From Halorubrum kocurii JCM 14978 (GTDB lineage Archaea > Halobacteriota > Halobacteria > Halobacteriales > Haloferacaceae): a DNA stretch of 64,000 nucleotides. The notes beneath the pieces are model-generated. The model did not search any database. It saw only the letters and a program-made list of their open reading frames with translations, and was not told the DNA's origin. This document shows, piece after piece, positions 1 to 9,508 of the stretch; position 1 is the first letter of the stretch; every line of letters starts with the position of its first letter. The stretch is taken from assembly GCF_000337355.1 (NCBI RefSeq), contig NZ_AOJH01000006.1, positions 58,183 through 122,182 of the forward strand, given 5' to 3'. Position numbers and translations under genes: made by a program.

Positions 1-25
1 CGCTCTTCGGAAGTAGATTGTTGGT
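1..25 (+). repeat. Left terminal inverted repeat of IS1595 element
   Basis: This is the 25-base inverted repeat partner of 979-1003. It may start slightly upstream of the window. Confidence 0.85.
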
Positions 26-63
26 CAGGTAGAGCTGTCGCTGTGGAAGCGTAGCGGGCAAGG

Positions 64-975
64 GTGACGCGAACGCGTCACCCGAATGCAATGTTCCCAT
101 TTGAATTGCTGAGTTCAGAGGCAAGCGCCGCGAACCTGCTGGAGCAGGTTCGCTGGCGCGAGGGCCTCTGTTGCCCGCGCTGCCGGTCTGAGTCGGTGAT
201 CAAACACGGCAGCTATCGAGAGTATCAACGGTATCTCTGTAAGGATTGCGACCGCACGTTCAACGATAAGACCGGCACGATCTTCGCGCACGCAAAGATC
301 GGTCTCGACAAGTTGTTGTTCGCGTTCTACTCGTTCCTCCGGTTCAACACGAGTATCCGCCAGTTAGACGCTGAAATTGATGTTTCGTATCGCTCGCTCC
401 GCCGGCGCGTCGAGCAGTTCGCCAGAACGCTCGACGCGCCAGCCATCTCTCTCGTTGGCCCGGCCGAGATCGACGAGTTCTACGTCTCTGCCGGGAAGAA
501 AGGCCGCGAGCGCGACTCTCGGTCGCGCTCTCGCGGCCTCTCTCGACGCGGACGGGGAACGTATGATCAAGACAAACCACCCGTGTTCGTCCTCGTGGAT
601 CGCGGCAGCGGTCAGCGATACGTCATTCCGGCGAAATCCGCCGACGAAGCGACGATGCGACTCCTTCTCGGCAACCACGAGAAGGAGTCGCTGACCGTGT
701 ATACTGACGGATTTCGGGCCTACGATCCACTTAACGATGACGAGAGCTTCCACCGAGAATCAGTAATTCACGGCGACGGCGAGTACGTTGATGGAGACGC
801 GCACGTGAACACGTGCGAGAGCCACGCGTCGCTGGCGCGACGGTGGCTCTCGCCGCATCGAGGCGTCTCAAAGGACAAACTGACAGCGTATCTCAGACCG
901 CTCCAGCTTCGGCGACGAATCCTCCGTAAACCGGGTCGAGAGGCGTTGAAAGAGATTGTCCAAGCAGTTCTCTGA
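64..975 (+). CDS. IS1595-family transposase (ISXO2-like)
   Basis: DDE transposase of 303 aa that would cut and insert its own element. The N-terminus carries a zinc ribbon (CCPRC at about 37-41 and CKDC at about 59-62), followed by a helix-turn-helix region that binds the ends. The ISXO2-type catalytic domain follows, with acidic residues in EIDEFYV and YTDGFRAYD and the family block HVNTCESHASLARRWLSPHR near the C-terminus. The frame is open over the full family length and both element ends are present, so it is probably functional. A low-complexity Arg/Ser/Gly stretch at about 150-165 is a haloarchaeal-style insertion in the catalytic domain. Confidence 0.9.
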   Translation: MTRTRHPNAMFPFELLSSEASAANLLEQVRWREGLCCPRCRSESVIKHGSYREYQRYLCKDCDRTFNDKTGTIFAHAKIGLDKLLFAFYSFLRFNTSIRQLDAEIDVSYRSLRRRVEQFARTLDAPAISLVGPAEIDEFYVSAGKKGRERDSRSRSRGLSRRGRGTYDQDKPPVFVLVDRGSGQRYVIPAKSADEATMRLLLGNHEKESLTVYTDGFRAYDPLNDDESFHRESVIHGDGEYVDGDAHVNTCESHASLARRWLSPHRGVSKDKLTAYLRPLQLRRRILRKPGREALKEIVQAVL

Positions 976-978
976 CTC

Positions 979-1003
979 ACCAACAATGTACTTCATAAGA
1001 GCG
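979..1003 (-). repeat. Right terminal inverted repeat of IS1595 element
   Basis: The reverse complement of this stretch matches bases 1-25. It begins 3 nt after the transposase stop codon. Confidence 0.85.
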
Positions 1004-1095
1004 AAACAAGTATCAGTACCTCACAAAACATCCTCGGCTAGCTGTTTCTGCGACCTGAGTTCTGTGTCGAGTTACGGACAGATCGATGGAGAGTT

Positions 1096-1133
1096 GTCGC
1101 TGTCGGCAGCGGCCAGCCGCCGCCGACAGCGAC
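1096..1133. repeat. GC-rich inverted repeat in a gene-free stretch
   Basis: A perfect 12-bp stem (gtcgctgtcggc at 1096-1107, its complement at 1122-1133) with a 14-nt loop lies in the 1004-1360 gap. Apart from this hairpin I see no gene in that gap. It could be a terminator-like structure or a relic of an IS end. Confidence 0.5.
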
Positions 1134-1360
1134 AGCGTTGCCACTCGCTCTGCTGGTTTGCTCGGTCGGTGGTTAGCGGTTGAATCGGTCGTCAGGTGGC
1201 CGATCCGCGGGGACGGCCCTCGCGACGCGCCGGGCTGTCCACGCAGCTCGTCAAACCATATTGACGAACTCCTTGTACGGCCACCAACAGAGGCGACGCC
1301 TCGCCGAGGCGGGCGTCGCCACATATTTGTGGTGAAGGTACCGTCAGACGTTCTGTGAAA

Positions 1361-2176
1361 AAAGACTCACCACGACGTACAGCAGCCGTACCGTTGGAAC
1401 TCGTGTTGTCGTTGTCGCTTGCTCAAACGACCGATAGCTTGACTCGATACCGAAGCGTTTCGAGTAGTGGTATCGAGCGTCCTGTAGTGAGTCGATGAAC
1501 GGCGGCGTAGCCGTGACGCGCCACGCCGTTCTCGTCGTACTTCCCGTTCAGGTACGTACAGTCGATGTAGACGGGAAACTCGACGGTCCAGCTGTGACCG
1601 TCGAGTTTCCCTGTCAGATCGTGCTGAATGACGCGACTCCATCGTTCCGAGAGCTCTTGCTGAATCATCTCACCCCACCGGATGATCGGGATCACGCACG
1701 CGTAATTGCGCGCCTGAAGCAGCGTGAGACACTTGCTGTCCTAGAATCCGCGATCAAGGTAGCCAGCCTTGACTATGGTGTCAAGGCCGTCGAGGACACC
1801 AAAGAACTCAGCGAGGACACTGCTGGCGGTATCGCCGTCTCCGAGACGGCGATACCGCCAGCGTGTAGTGTTTGTTCTTTACGCGCGCGTAGAGTGTGGC
1901 GTAGGCGTGGAACGCAGTAGTTCCACACTTTGCTACCGGGTGACAGAGGTCGTCTGTGTCGTCTTCGTCACCATAGTAGGGCCGCAGGTGGAAGTCTGCG
2001 CAGACCTCCGCCTGCTCAGAGAGCAGTTCATCGAGATCCTTTTCGAGGAGCGTATTAGCGACTCGTTCGATCGATACAAGATACACATCTGGCGGGCGTT
2101 GCTGCGCTGAAACGCGCAACAACACCCGCAATCTGGCCACTTCGCACTCGACAGCAGGTTCTTCAATCGGTTCCAC
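1361..2176 (-). pseudogene. Degenerate ISH3-family (ISH51-like) transposase
   Basis: Pieces of one protein occur on the minus strand in shifting frames. The N-terminal part (2176-1808) reads LRVLLRVSAQQRPPDVYL, then HLRPYYGDEDDTDDLCHPVAK and GTTAFHAYATLYARVKNK. The middle (1695-1423) reads MPIIRWGEMIQQELS-like sequence and DGHSWTVEFPVYIDCTYLNG. The end (about 1450-1365) reads RFGIESSYRSFEQ and VRLLYVVVS in yet another frame. These are conserved blocks of the haloarchaeal ISH3 family. Frameshifts, an internal CG-rich insertion near 1815-1860 and a lost C-terminus make it inactive. Confidence 0.85.
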
Positions 2177-2288
2177 GCTTCAGAGTACTATTGCCAGTGG
2201 AGAAAACAGAGAGTAAAGATCATCAAAGAGACAACATTAACCGGTACAGAGTCGCTGGCGGTACTAGACGTTCACTGCTGTATCAAGC

Positions 2289-2613
2289 GTGAGCATGACA
2301 CGAAGACTGGCCCGCGGGTCGTCCGCCGGAACGCGGACGACCTGTGGGCCGTTTGCCGACAATAGTTTTCAGGACTGGTACTCCGAATACGAGATTACCG
2401 CATTAGATGTTGAGTACCTCGTTCACGTGGATCAACTCCAAATCAGCCGCCAACACCGCGCTCATTCGAAAAAAAGGCTATACACAGCGATGGATGTCAA
2501 AAACTTCCTACTCAACAGTCAAGCGAACGCAGGACTTCGCCCTGCGTTCGCAGTTCTGGTACCGACAGTTCCGTGAGATCATCCTCTCGTTCACACGCTA
2601 CAACCTCAAGTAG
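2289..2613 (+). pseudogene. Remnant of an IS5-like DDE transposase C-terminus
   Basis: Two overlapping frames together resemble the end of a haloarchaeal IS5/ISH-type transposase. One (about 2350-2430) gives FADNSFQDWYSEYEITALDVEY. The other (to 2613) ends KRTQDFALRSQFWYRQFRE then IILSFTRYNLK, close to the familiar 'IKRT...ALRARxWYREFREIVL...YN(L/I)K' ending. A frameshift separates them and the N-terminal two thirds are missing. The family assignment rests on recalled motifs only. Confidence 0.6.
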
Positions 2614-2689
2614 CTCGTCAAAACACTATGATCTCGCTTCCTTACCGCATTTTCAATAGAGCACCCTAGTCAGCTATAATTAAATAGAA

Positions 2690-4027
2690 TTAAGATTGTG
2701 CGTGTTTATTAACAATTTCTACATTTTTTCTCGCCAATTTACGCAGTCTTTGTATTTTTTTCGTCATAGTTTGTAGATATTCTTGTTCATTCCTAATAAT
2801 GTTGTCAAGCATAATCTGCAGATCGTTTTTATTTGTTTTTTCGATTGGAATAACGTATTTATCTAAATTGACACGCTGCATTAAATCTATTGACTTAGGT
2901 AAGTATGCAATACTAATAGTTGGAACACCCATTTCCATTGAAAAGATCGTAGAATGCATCCGCGTTCCAACGAATAAGTCCATCTTACCTATTAAATGTT
3001 TTAGATTTCTGGGTGGGATATCAGATCTCAAATTAGTAATGTCGCTTTCACAACTGCTCATATCGATGATCCTTTCAGCCTCAGCAGAATCTTGCTCTGT
3101 ATGATTGAAAAAATAAATGTGATCGGCATATTCGGAGTTTATATAGTCTACAAATTTAGACAGCTGCTGACGGTAATTTTTTCTTTTTTTATTCGGATTC
3201 TTCGAATTGGGATAACGCCAATTTCTAACAGTTATTCCAACAGAGAAACCAGAATTATTAATATCGTTATTTATATCTTTGATATTGCTTGTGTATTCTG
3301 GCTCAAATAGAAATGCAGCATCGGCAGTTACCTCTATCTTTGGGGAAGTAACACCCATAGATTCTAGATTTTCTTTTGAAATATTGTCTCGAACAGTTAT
3401 ATAGTCAACATTTTGTAAAACAGACGCCGCTAATTCTCGAACCAGTTTGTTATCAAAAGGACCGATAGATTGCGCGTATATCACAACAGGGGTGTTACTG
3501 AGTGTTGCAATTTTTAATGAATACAAATGAACCAAGCTCTCAATTGATCCTAAGAGAAATCCACCGCCAACACTTACTATAACATCTGACTCCTGTAATT
3601 GGCTGATAAGCTCTTCTTCTTTGGAACTCAAGAAAATACTCTCGGAGAGAGGTCCATTGTTTGATTGTATAGAATTAATCAGGTAAGGTAACTTGGTCAC
3701 AGATTCCAACAGGTTTTCTGGGTACGGACTAAAATTTCCGAACTTCTCACAACGTCTTCCCTTCCAGAGACGATCAAACACTCTACAATTTTTATATATA
3801 TCTTGATCTAACTCAGGGTGCCAACTTTCGATAGCAATCTCTACATCACCCAGTTCCTTATTCAAAGCGTCTAACATACTCAAGACAATAGCAGAATCTC
3901 CTTTATTACTGTACCCAAAAACATTAGTTATGGTTATATTCACTGTATCATCATCAGTTACTGACGAATCTAGCTTTTTACCACACATTAGATTCTTCCA
4001 CATCCTACTCACAATTAAACCTAGCAT
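2690..4027 (-). CDS. Polysaccharide pyruvyl transferase family protein
   Basis: 445-aa protein of the PF04230 family, whose members add pyruvate ketals to sugars of surface polysaccharides in the cytoplasm. Supporting motifs are VSVGGGFLLGS (about 152-162), YAQSIGPF, and the C-terminal GTRMHSTIFSMEMGVPTIS block that marks this GT-B-like fold. It starts with ATG at 4027 and is followed on the same strand, upstream, by the flippase gene, consistent with an exopolysaccharide or S-layer glycan locus. Base composition is strikingly AT-rich compared with genes after 5.8 kb, which suggests recent acquisition. The actual acceptor sugar is unknown. Confidence 0.85.
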   Translation of the reverse strand: MLGLIVSRMWKNLMCGKKLDSSVTDDDTVNITITNVFGYSNKGDSAIVLSMLDALNKELGDVEIAIESWHPELDQDIYKNCRVFDRLWKGRRCEKFGNFSPYPENLLESVTKLPYLINSIQSNNGPLSESIFLSSKEEELISQLQESDVIVSVGGGFLLGSIESLVHLYSLKIATLSNTPVVIYAQSIGPFDNKLVRELAASVLQNVDYITVRDNISKENLESMGVTSPKIEVTADAAFLFEPEYTSNIKDINNDINNSGFSVGITVRNWRYPNSKNPNKKRKNYRQQLSKFVDYINSEYADHIYFFNHTEQDSAEAERIIDMSSCESDITNLRSDIPPRNLKHLIGKMDLFVGTRMHSTIFSMEMGVPTISIAYLPKSIDLMQRVNLDKYVIPIEKTNKNDLQIMLDNIIRNEQEYLQTMTKKIQRLRKLARKNVEIVNKHAQS

Positions 4028-4053
4028 AATAAAAGTATCTGTATTTGAGATGA

Positions 4054-5514
4054 CTACGACACAGATACTTTTGATGAGAACTTTCCAATAATTGGTTTAG
4101 TCATTTGCCAAATCGCTGTCCGAGTCGGACTGTATATCAATATTCCAATTACATATATAATTACCCCAAATAAAACTACAAAGATTAGGTCGGGGATTGT
4201 ATTAATTACTATTATTGATGAAGTAATATAAACCAGAAGCATCATTACGAGGGAAACAACTGCGCTCCAAGCTGCCTGAAATAGTGGAAGATCGATTTTT
4301 ATAAATTTGTTTAGATAGCGAGCATGTAGAATAGTATTTAAACCAAAAGATATCGTTGTAGCGGCGGCTGCACCAATAATACCAAATTCAAAGATCAATA
4401 CAATATTAAGTATTATGTTAACTATTATACTAGTGATTGTCGCATATGCAGACAGTTCTGGACGATCAATAGCCATCAGTGGTCGTGCAAAGACCCCATA
4501 CAGTGATTGGATAACCTTTTCTCCAGAGAAAATAATCAGGACCAACCACGCAACGGTGAATTCACTACCAAACAGCACGCGAAGGAGGTCTTTAGAAAGA
4601 ACGATAGTACCTGCAAATGCTGGAATTACAACAAGCAACGAGGGAAGAGCTGCCTTTGGGATAACCTCCTCAATACGATCGGTGGCGCCTTCAGCATCCC
4701 ATTGACTAAATTGAGGAAAGATAGTTGTTTCAATAGAACGGCTAATCATCAACGCGAGTAGAGATAGTCTCCAAGCATTCTCATAGGCCCCGATCTCACC
4801 ACGCGTAATATTTCCCACTTCAGTTAAAAATAGAGTCAAAATTAATATGTCGATCCAACTATATACTGTTCCGCCTATAGATGGTACCACACTATATTTA
4901 CCATAATCAAATAGCGATCGGCAAGCATTAATCGAGGGATAGCCAACATTTGTTTCGACTTTCCACCAAGATATTACAAGCGTAAGAATTGTACCAAAAA
5001 GGTGACCATATACAAGAGCAGAGACACCATATCCTTGGATATACAGATAATATCCTACAGTAAGCCAGCTTAACGGATGGATAGTTTGTATGAGAGCCGT
5101 CTCACCAACTCGGAGCTCACCACGGAGAACCCTCATACCAAGGCCAGCTCCTTGATCTATCACCAGTATTAATACTAGTATATAGCCGAGTTCTGCACCT
5201 AAGTATTGATTGATATAGTTATTTGCTAGCAATAATAACACACTAGGTACAATTATAATAACTGATTTTAGCAGGATAGCTGACGCAAGATACGTATCAC
5301 GATCCTTTCCTTCACTAATTCGTTTTTCAGCAGCACTTTCAATCCCAAGATCTGTTGGAATGCTCAGTATTCCAATGAAAGCTATAAAGCCATAGTATGT
5401 TCCCAAGGGTGATGCCCCTGCCTCTCTCGAAAAAATGATTACAGCTAGAAAACCTCCAATAGATTTTATAACTTTAGATATAAACATCTTGACACTTGCT
5501 CCAACTAAGTTCAT
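4054..5514 (-). CDS. Polysaccharide/oligosaccharide flippase (Wzx/RfbX-type)
   Basis: 486-aa integral membrane protein with about 12-14 hydrophobic helices spread over its whole length, as in the MATE-like polysaccharide flippases that turn lipid-linked sugars across the membrane. N-terminal MFISKVIKSIGGFLAVIIFSR, the early motif REAGASPLGTYYG and the Gly/Arg loop GMRVLRGELRVGET match that family. It lies 26 nt upstream of the pyruvyl transferase on the same strand, so the two are probably one operon that decorates and exports a surface glycan. It shares the high AT content of its neighbour. Confidence 0.85.
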   Translation of the reverse strand: MNLVGASVKMFISKVIKSIGGFLAVIIFSREAGASPLGTYYGFIAFIGILSIPTDLGIESAAEKRISEGKDRDTYLASAILLKSVIIIVPSVLLLLANNYINQYLGAELGYILVLILVIDQGAGLGMRVLRGELRVGETALIQTIHPLSWLTVGYYLYIQGYGVSALVYGHLFGTILTLVISWWKVETNVGYPSINACRSLFDYGKYSVVPSIGGTVYSWIDILILTLFLTEVGNITRGEIGAYENAWRLSLLALMISRSIETTIFPQFSQWDAEGATDRIEEVIPKAALPSLLVVIPAFAGTIVLSKDLLRVLFGSEFTVAWLVLIIFSGEKVIQSLYGVFARPLMAIDRPELSAYATITSIIVNIILNIVLIFEFGIIGAAAATTISFGLNTILHARYLNKFIKIDLPLFQAAWSAVVSLVMMLLVYITSSIIVINTIPDLIFVVLFGVIIYVIGILIYSPTRTAIWQMTKPIIGKFSSKVSVS

Positions 5515-5801
5515 GTTTACTATGCTATCAGCATCCAGTTATAAAAAAGTGGTTTCAGTATAAGTCTTTCATTACTTTATTAGATCTTTTAGTTCGCGTC
5601 ACATTCTCCGATAGATCGCATTCTGTGTCACCGAATCCTGCCTCAGTCGTCGGTTCCGTATGAGTAACTCTATCAGTCGAAGGCGATTCAGCACAGATCG
5701 TACCGTACGTCGCGCTTGTCGACCTCAACCCGTTTGATATGAAAAGTCTGCCACCGTAGCTGAACAGCTCAATTTCGCCTATCTCGTGCGATTTTACCAT
5801 T
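5515..5801. other. Gene-free junction between AT-rich and GC-rich DNA
   Basis: No convincing gene. Base composition changes here from the AT-rich polysaccharide genes to GC-rich DNA, and the homologous part of the next gene begins abruptly at about 5802. This looks like a recombination junction. Confidence 0.4.
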
Positions 5802-6476
5802 CCAGCCGAGATGATCAAGTACGCGAACAACGGGTTCCTCGCGACGAAGCTGAGTTTAATCAACGATCTCGGGAACATCTGCAAGGAACTGGGTGTCGAC
5901 GCGTACGAGGTCGCGGACGCGATCGGACTCGACGACCGGATCGGCGAGCGGTTCCTCCGGAGCGGGGTCGGCTGGGGCGGCTCGTGTTTCCCGAAGGACG
6001 TCGCCGCCATCATCGCCGCCGCCGAGGAGACGGGGTACGAACCGTCCCTGCTCAACGCCACCGTCGAGGTCAACGACCGCCAGCCGGAGCGCCTGATCGA
6101 CCTCACGGCCGACTACATCGATCTCGACGGCGCCACCGTCGCCGTGCTCGGACTCGCGTTCAAACCCGGGACTGACGACATGCGGAACTCCCGCGCCATC
6201 CCGGTCATCGAGCGGCTCCAGGATCGCGGCGCGACCGTCACCGCCTACGACCCGGTCGCAATCGAGAACGCGAAGGAATACCTCGACGACGTCGACTACG
6301 CCGACTCCGCGGAAGCCGCTCTCGACGGCGCCGACGGTGCGGTCGTGGTCACGGACTGGGACGAGTTCGCGACGCTCGACGAGGAGTTCGACGCGATGGC
6401 GGATCCGGTCGTCGTCGACGGGCGAAGAATCATCGAGCGCCGTGACGGAATCACGTACGAGGGACTGACGTGGTGA
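5802..6476 (+). pseudogene. UDP-glucose/GDP-mannose 6-dehydrogenase, C-terminal half only
   Basis: Residues from [16 protein letters not shown] onward match the central and C-terminal domains of nucleotide-sugar 6-dehydrogenases, including the catalytic Cys in [12 protein letters not shown] and the UDP-binding half ([26 protein letters not shown]). The N-terminal NAD-binding Rossmann domain of about 200 residues is absent: in-frame DNA before 5802 is unrelated. The remaining ATG at 5811 gives 221 aa against the usual 430 or so. Without the NAD site it cannot oxidise UDP-glucose, so I call a truncated pseudogene, although the C-terminal half is undamaged. Loss probably followed the rearrangement at 5.5-5.8 kb. 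Confidence 0.85.
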
Positions 6477-6950
6477 GGGGCAAAGGTCACGGAAAAGTCC
6501 CGAACGCTCAACCACCCGCACTGTGACCGACGAGTCGCTGTTCGAAGCCCGCTACAGCCACTAATCTGCTCGACTTAACATTCCACCTGCGAGCGGCCCG
6601 GTTGCGACGCCCTCCAACTCGCAGGTGTTCACGCCCTCGTCATCCTGTACAAGAAACGGAACCCGGACACCGGCCGAGTTCGGCGACGCCGAACACGACC
6701 GATAGGCGGCTCCCGCCCACTGGCGGAGCGTGTCGATCGGTCCCTTTCGTCGTGGCAGCCGAGCGGTGCGATCTACCCGCACCCGGAAGACAGAGCGGTG
6801 TGAGTGTCTCAGCAGTCGATTTTACGGACTGAACTACTCCCGCCGAGAACAGTTAATTTCGGGTATTCAAACACTACCACCGTCGAAAACTAGCCTCATA
6901 TTTGATAATCAGATCCGAGTAATTATACATTCAATATATTTTTATTTTAT
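6477..6950. other. Intergenic stretch without a recognisable gene
   Basis: Several short ORFs cross this stretch but none has a known motif, and codon use looks random. An AT-rich segment at about 6895-6948 (ttcaatatatttttatttta and flanks) directly precedes the next gene and is its likely promoter. Confidence 0.4.
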
Positions 6951-8039
6951 ATGTCAAAGAAAGAAACGACAACTGAGAAACAGAACGGTGGGCCAGTCCT
7001 GTCGCGTCGGTCGGTATTCAAAACGCTCGGCGCCGGTGCCGCCGTCGTCACCCTCGGGTCGGGGACCGCGACGGCCTCATCGGACGGGTACGGTGAAGGC
7101 GGATACGGCGTCGAGGGATACGGGGGTCCCACCGGAACGCTGACCGTCGCGACCGACGGAGCGACAGACGTCGGCGAGACGACAGCGACGCTCGACGGAT
7201 CGCTGACCGACCTCGGCGGCGCCTTGTCCGCGAACGTCGCCTTCGAGTACCGGAACGCCGGCGACGCCACCTGGACCGCCACCGCCGTACAGACGCTCTC
7301 GTCGACCGGCGGTTTCAGCGCGTCCCTCTCGGGACTGGGTGACGGCGACGAGTACGAGTTCAGGGCGGTAGCAACGGGAAGCGACGGCGAGTCGACGACC
7401 GGTTCGACGACCGCCTTCACGACCGTCGAACACCTGGTGAGCGTTTCGACCGACGGAGCGACGGACGTCGGCGAGACGAGCGCGACGTTCGAGGGCTCGC
7501 TGCCCGACCTCGGCAACGCCGATTCGGCCGAGGTCTCGTTCGAGTACCGCGACGCAGGGAGCAGCAGCTGGGACGCGACAGCAACACAGACGCTGACCGC
7601 GACAGGGAGTTTCAGCGAGACCGTAACCGGGTTGGCGAGCGACACGGACTACGAGTTCCGAGCGCTCGCCGCGACGAGCGATGGTGACTCCGCGACGGGA
7701 AGTTCGGCCGCGTTCACGACGATTACTGCGGAAAGGGATCCGGCAGTCGAGTCTTTCGAGGTTTCGGAGGCCGGCTCACCGAATCCGCACGCTGAGATCA
7801 GTGTCGATTGGATCGTTTCCGATACAGACGCAGACCTGCGTGCGATCTCTATCTGGGTCGACGGCGCTGACGGCACGACCGTGAGATCCAGCGAGACGGC
7901 AGTCGGCAGTAGTAACGCCTCAGGCTCCGAGTCGTATAGGATCAAAAAAGGGGGCGGTGAAATGTACAATGTCACGCTCAGCGTGGAAGACGACGCCGGC
8001 AACACTGTCAGCGAGACGAGATCGGTGATGAGCGGCTAA
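6951..8039 (+). CDS. Tat-exported surface protein with fibronectin-III-like repeats and YGxGGYG motif
   Basis: 362-aa secreted protein. A Tat leader occupies about 19-43 (RRSVFKTLGAGAAVVTLGSG, then ATA as probable cleavage site). The mature N-terminus is Gly/Tyr-rich (GYGEGGYGVEGYGG). Two tandem beta-sandwich repeats of about 95 aa follow, each built as TDGATDVGET(T/S)ATxxGSL...FEYR(N/D)AG...YEFRA(V/L)A..S.GxS.TGS..AFTT, resembling the Fn3-like modules seen in haloarchaeal exported proteins. A distinct C-terminal domain starts near 265 (DPAVESFEVSEAGSPNPHAE). There is no membrane anchor. The acidic surface suits export into high salt. Its role is unknown; adhesion or cell-surface matrix is an inference. 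Confidence 0.75.
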   Translation: MSKKETTTEKQNGGPVLSRRSVFKTLGAGAAVVTLGSGTATASSDGYGEGGYGVEGYGGPTGTLTVATDGATDVGETTATLDGSLTDLGGALSANVAFEYRNAGDATWTATAVQTLSSTGGFSASLSGLGDGDEYEFRAVATGSDGESTTGSTTAFTTVEHLVSVSTDGATDVGETSATFEGSLPDLGNADSAEVSFEYRDAGSSSWDATATQTLTATGSFSETVTGLASDTDYEFRALAATSDGDSATGSSAAFTTITAERDPAVESFEVSEAGSPNPHAEISVDWIVSDTDADLRAISIWVDGADGTTVRSSETAVGSSNASGSESYRIKKGGGEMYNVTLSVEDDAGNTVSETRSVMSG

Positions 8040-8119
8040 CCGCGGTCGCCCACGCGTTTACAGTGGACTGATCCTCCCACGAGCGCAAACAAGCGGTCAG
8101 ACGCACGCTTCCGGACGGG

Positions 8120-9508
8120 TCACGCGACACCTCCGTAGCCACCACTACCGTAGCCGACTGTTCCAAACTCTCCTTGTCTGGGCTCTGGGGGCTCATCGGT
8201 CGTGCCGTCGTCCCCGCCTGCCCCGCCGCCGCCACCGGTGTCACTGCCGCTCCCGGTGCTCCCTCCTCCACCGCCGTTCGTCGGTGGTGCTTCTGTCTCA
8301 CTGTCTTCGTCGGGTGCCGGCTCCGCGTCGGGAGCTAGATCCTCCCCGGTCTCGGTTGTGTTGCTGACGTTCTCGGGGGCCGTGGTGTTGCCAGTCTCCG
8401 TTTCGTTCCCGATCGGGTCCTCTTCAGTCCCCTCTGTTCCCGTCTCGTCCGTCGGTTCTGTTTGGGCGACCCCGGCCGTCGGGAGCGACCCCGCGTTCGT
8501 CGTGTTGTTCGTCGCGCTCGTCGCTCCCGATTCGGTCGACGAAACCGGCGTGCCGCCGTAGCCGAACGCCTCGATCTTCGGCGTCTCATGCGTGTTCAGT
8601 ATCCCTGCCGACACGCCGCCCACGGCGACCGTAAGCGCGGCTAGCGCGCCACGCCGTGTGATCGTGGGACCGTTGTCATCGTCCTCTGTCGGTCCTTCGG
8701 TAGACCCGTTTGCCTCCGCTGTCGAGTCGTCCGCGACTCCCTCAGAGTCGGTCCCACCGTCCGTGACCGCGGTCACAGTCGAATGAGCGCCATCAGCGCT
8801 GGCGGCCGACTTGGGCTCCCCGGCTTCATCGATCGAAGATGTGTCCGTATCACCAGACGCTCCGTCTGTGACGGCGGCCGCAACGAACAGATCCGACAGC
8901 TGTGGGAGCCAGGTCACGGTGTTCGAGACCGTCTCGTCGTTCTCATTTCGGAGGCGTCGGTACACGCCCTGAGCGAGTTCCCGGCAGCTCCCGGCAGCCG
9001 GGTCCGACAGTGCGTCGAGTACGGCTGTCGCCCCGACCGCGACCGCGTTCGACTCAGGAACCGTCGCGAGCAGCTCACAGTCCCAGTCCGTACTATCCGC
9101 ATTGCTCTCGACGCGAGTGATCGCGGTCCCGAGCGGCGGACGTCCGTGTTCCCGGAGCGACCCGTGAACTGCCGCCGCGTTCCGCCCCGCAGCGCCCCCC
9201 GACCTCGAGACAACGACAACGCCGTCCGCCGCGTCAGGCACACTGAATCGCTTACCTGGAACGACGGCTATCCCGGCCAGCCCAGTGTGGACCGCTTCGC
9301 GGACCGTCGCGCTCCCCGTGCACACGTCGTAGACCGTAGTCTCCGGGTCCCTAATGCCGATATCGACCGCGAGCGATGGGTTGGTGAAGTCACAGTCGAC
9401 GAGCAGGACGTCGGCGCCGGTTTCGGCGAACACGCCCCCGGGTATCGCGACCGATGTGGCCTTGCCCTCTCCCTGCGTTTCGCCTGTGACCGCCACCGTG
9501 TGGTTCAT
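8120..9508 (-). CDS. MinD/ParA-like protein fused to a membrane segment and exported Ser/Thr/Gly tail
   Basis: Start chosen at ATG 9508 (MNHTVAVTGETQGEG), because the longer reading adds an AT-rich, unlikely extension. Residues 1-170 resemble MinD/ParA ATPases: VTGETQGEGKATS at the Walker A position and VLLVDCDFTNPSLAVDIG as the switch/Walker A' region. The P-loop is off-consensus (GKA in place of GKT/GKS). After an acidic linker comes TRRGALAALTVAVGGVSAGIL, a Tat-like or transmembrane segment, then about 150 residues rich in Thr/Ser/Glu/Pro, a run of Gly, and a terminal GTVGYGSGGYGG. The topology implied is a cytoplasmic nucleotide-binding domain with an extracellular tail. The combination is unusual and I know no function for it. 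Confidence 0.65.
   Translation of the reverse strand: MNHTVAVTGETQGEGKATSVAIPGGVFAETGADVLLVDCDFTNPSLAVDIGIRDPETTVYDVCTGSATVREAVHTGLAGIAVVPGKRFSVPDAADGVVVVSRSGGAAGRNAAAVHGSLREHGRPPLGTAITRVESNADSTDWDCELLATVPESNAVAVGATAVLDALSDPAAGSCRELAQGVYRRLRNENDETVSNTVTWLPQLSDLFVAAAVTDGASGDTDTSSIDEAGEPKSAASADGAHSTVTAVTDGGTDSEGVADDSTAEANGSTEGPTEDDDNGPTITRRGALAALTVAVGGVSAGILNTHETPKIEAFGYGGTPVSSTESGATSATNNTTNAGSLPTAGVAQTEPTDETGTEGTEEDPIGNETETGNTTAPENVSNTTETGEDLAPDAEPAPDEDSETEAPPTNGGGGGSTGSGSDTGGGGGAGGDDGTTDEPPEPRQGEFGTVGYGSGGYGGVA

Larger units (their letters stand above)
1..1003 (+). mobile_element. IS1595-family insertion sequence (ISH4-type)
   Basis: A near-perfect terminal inverted repeat bounds the element: bases 1-25 pair with 979-1003, with mismatches near the middle (cgctcttcggaagtagattg against cgctcttatgaagtacattg). 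It encloses one intact transposase gene. About 1.0 kb is the size I know for ISH4-type elements. The left end coincides with the window edge, so a few outermost bases and the left target duplication may lie outside. Confidence 0.85.

Noticed and set aside
5555-6106. 183-codon minus-strand ORF
   Set aside because: Antisense to the UDP-glucose dehydrogenase remnant with no recognisable motif.
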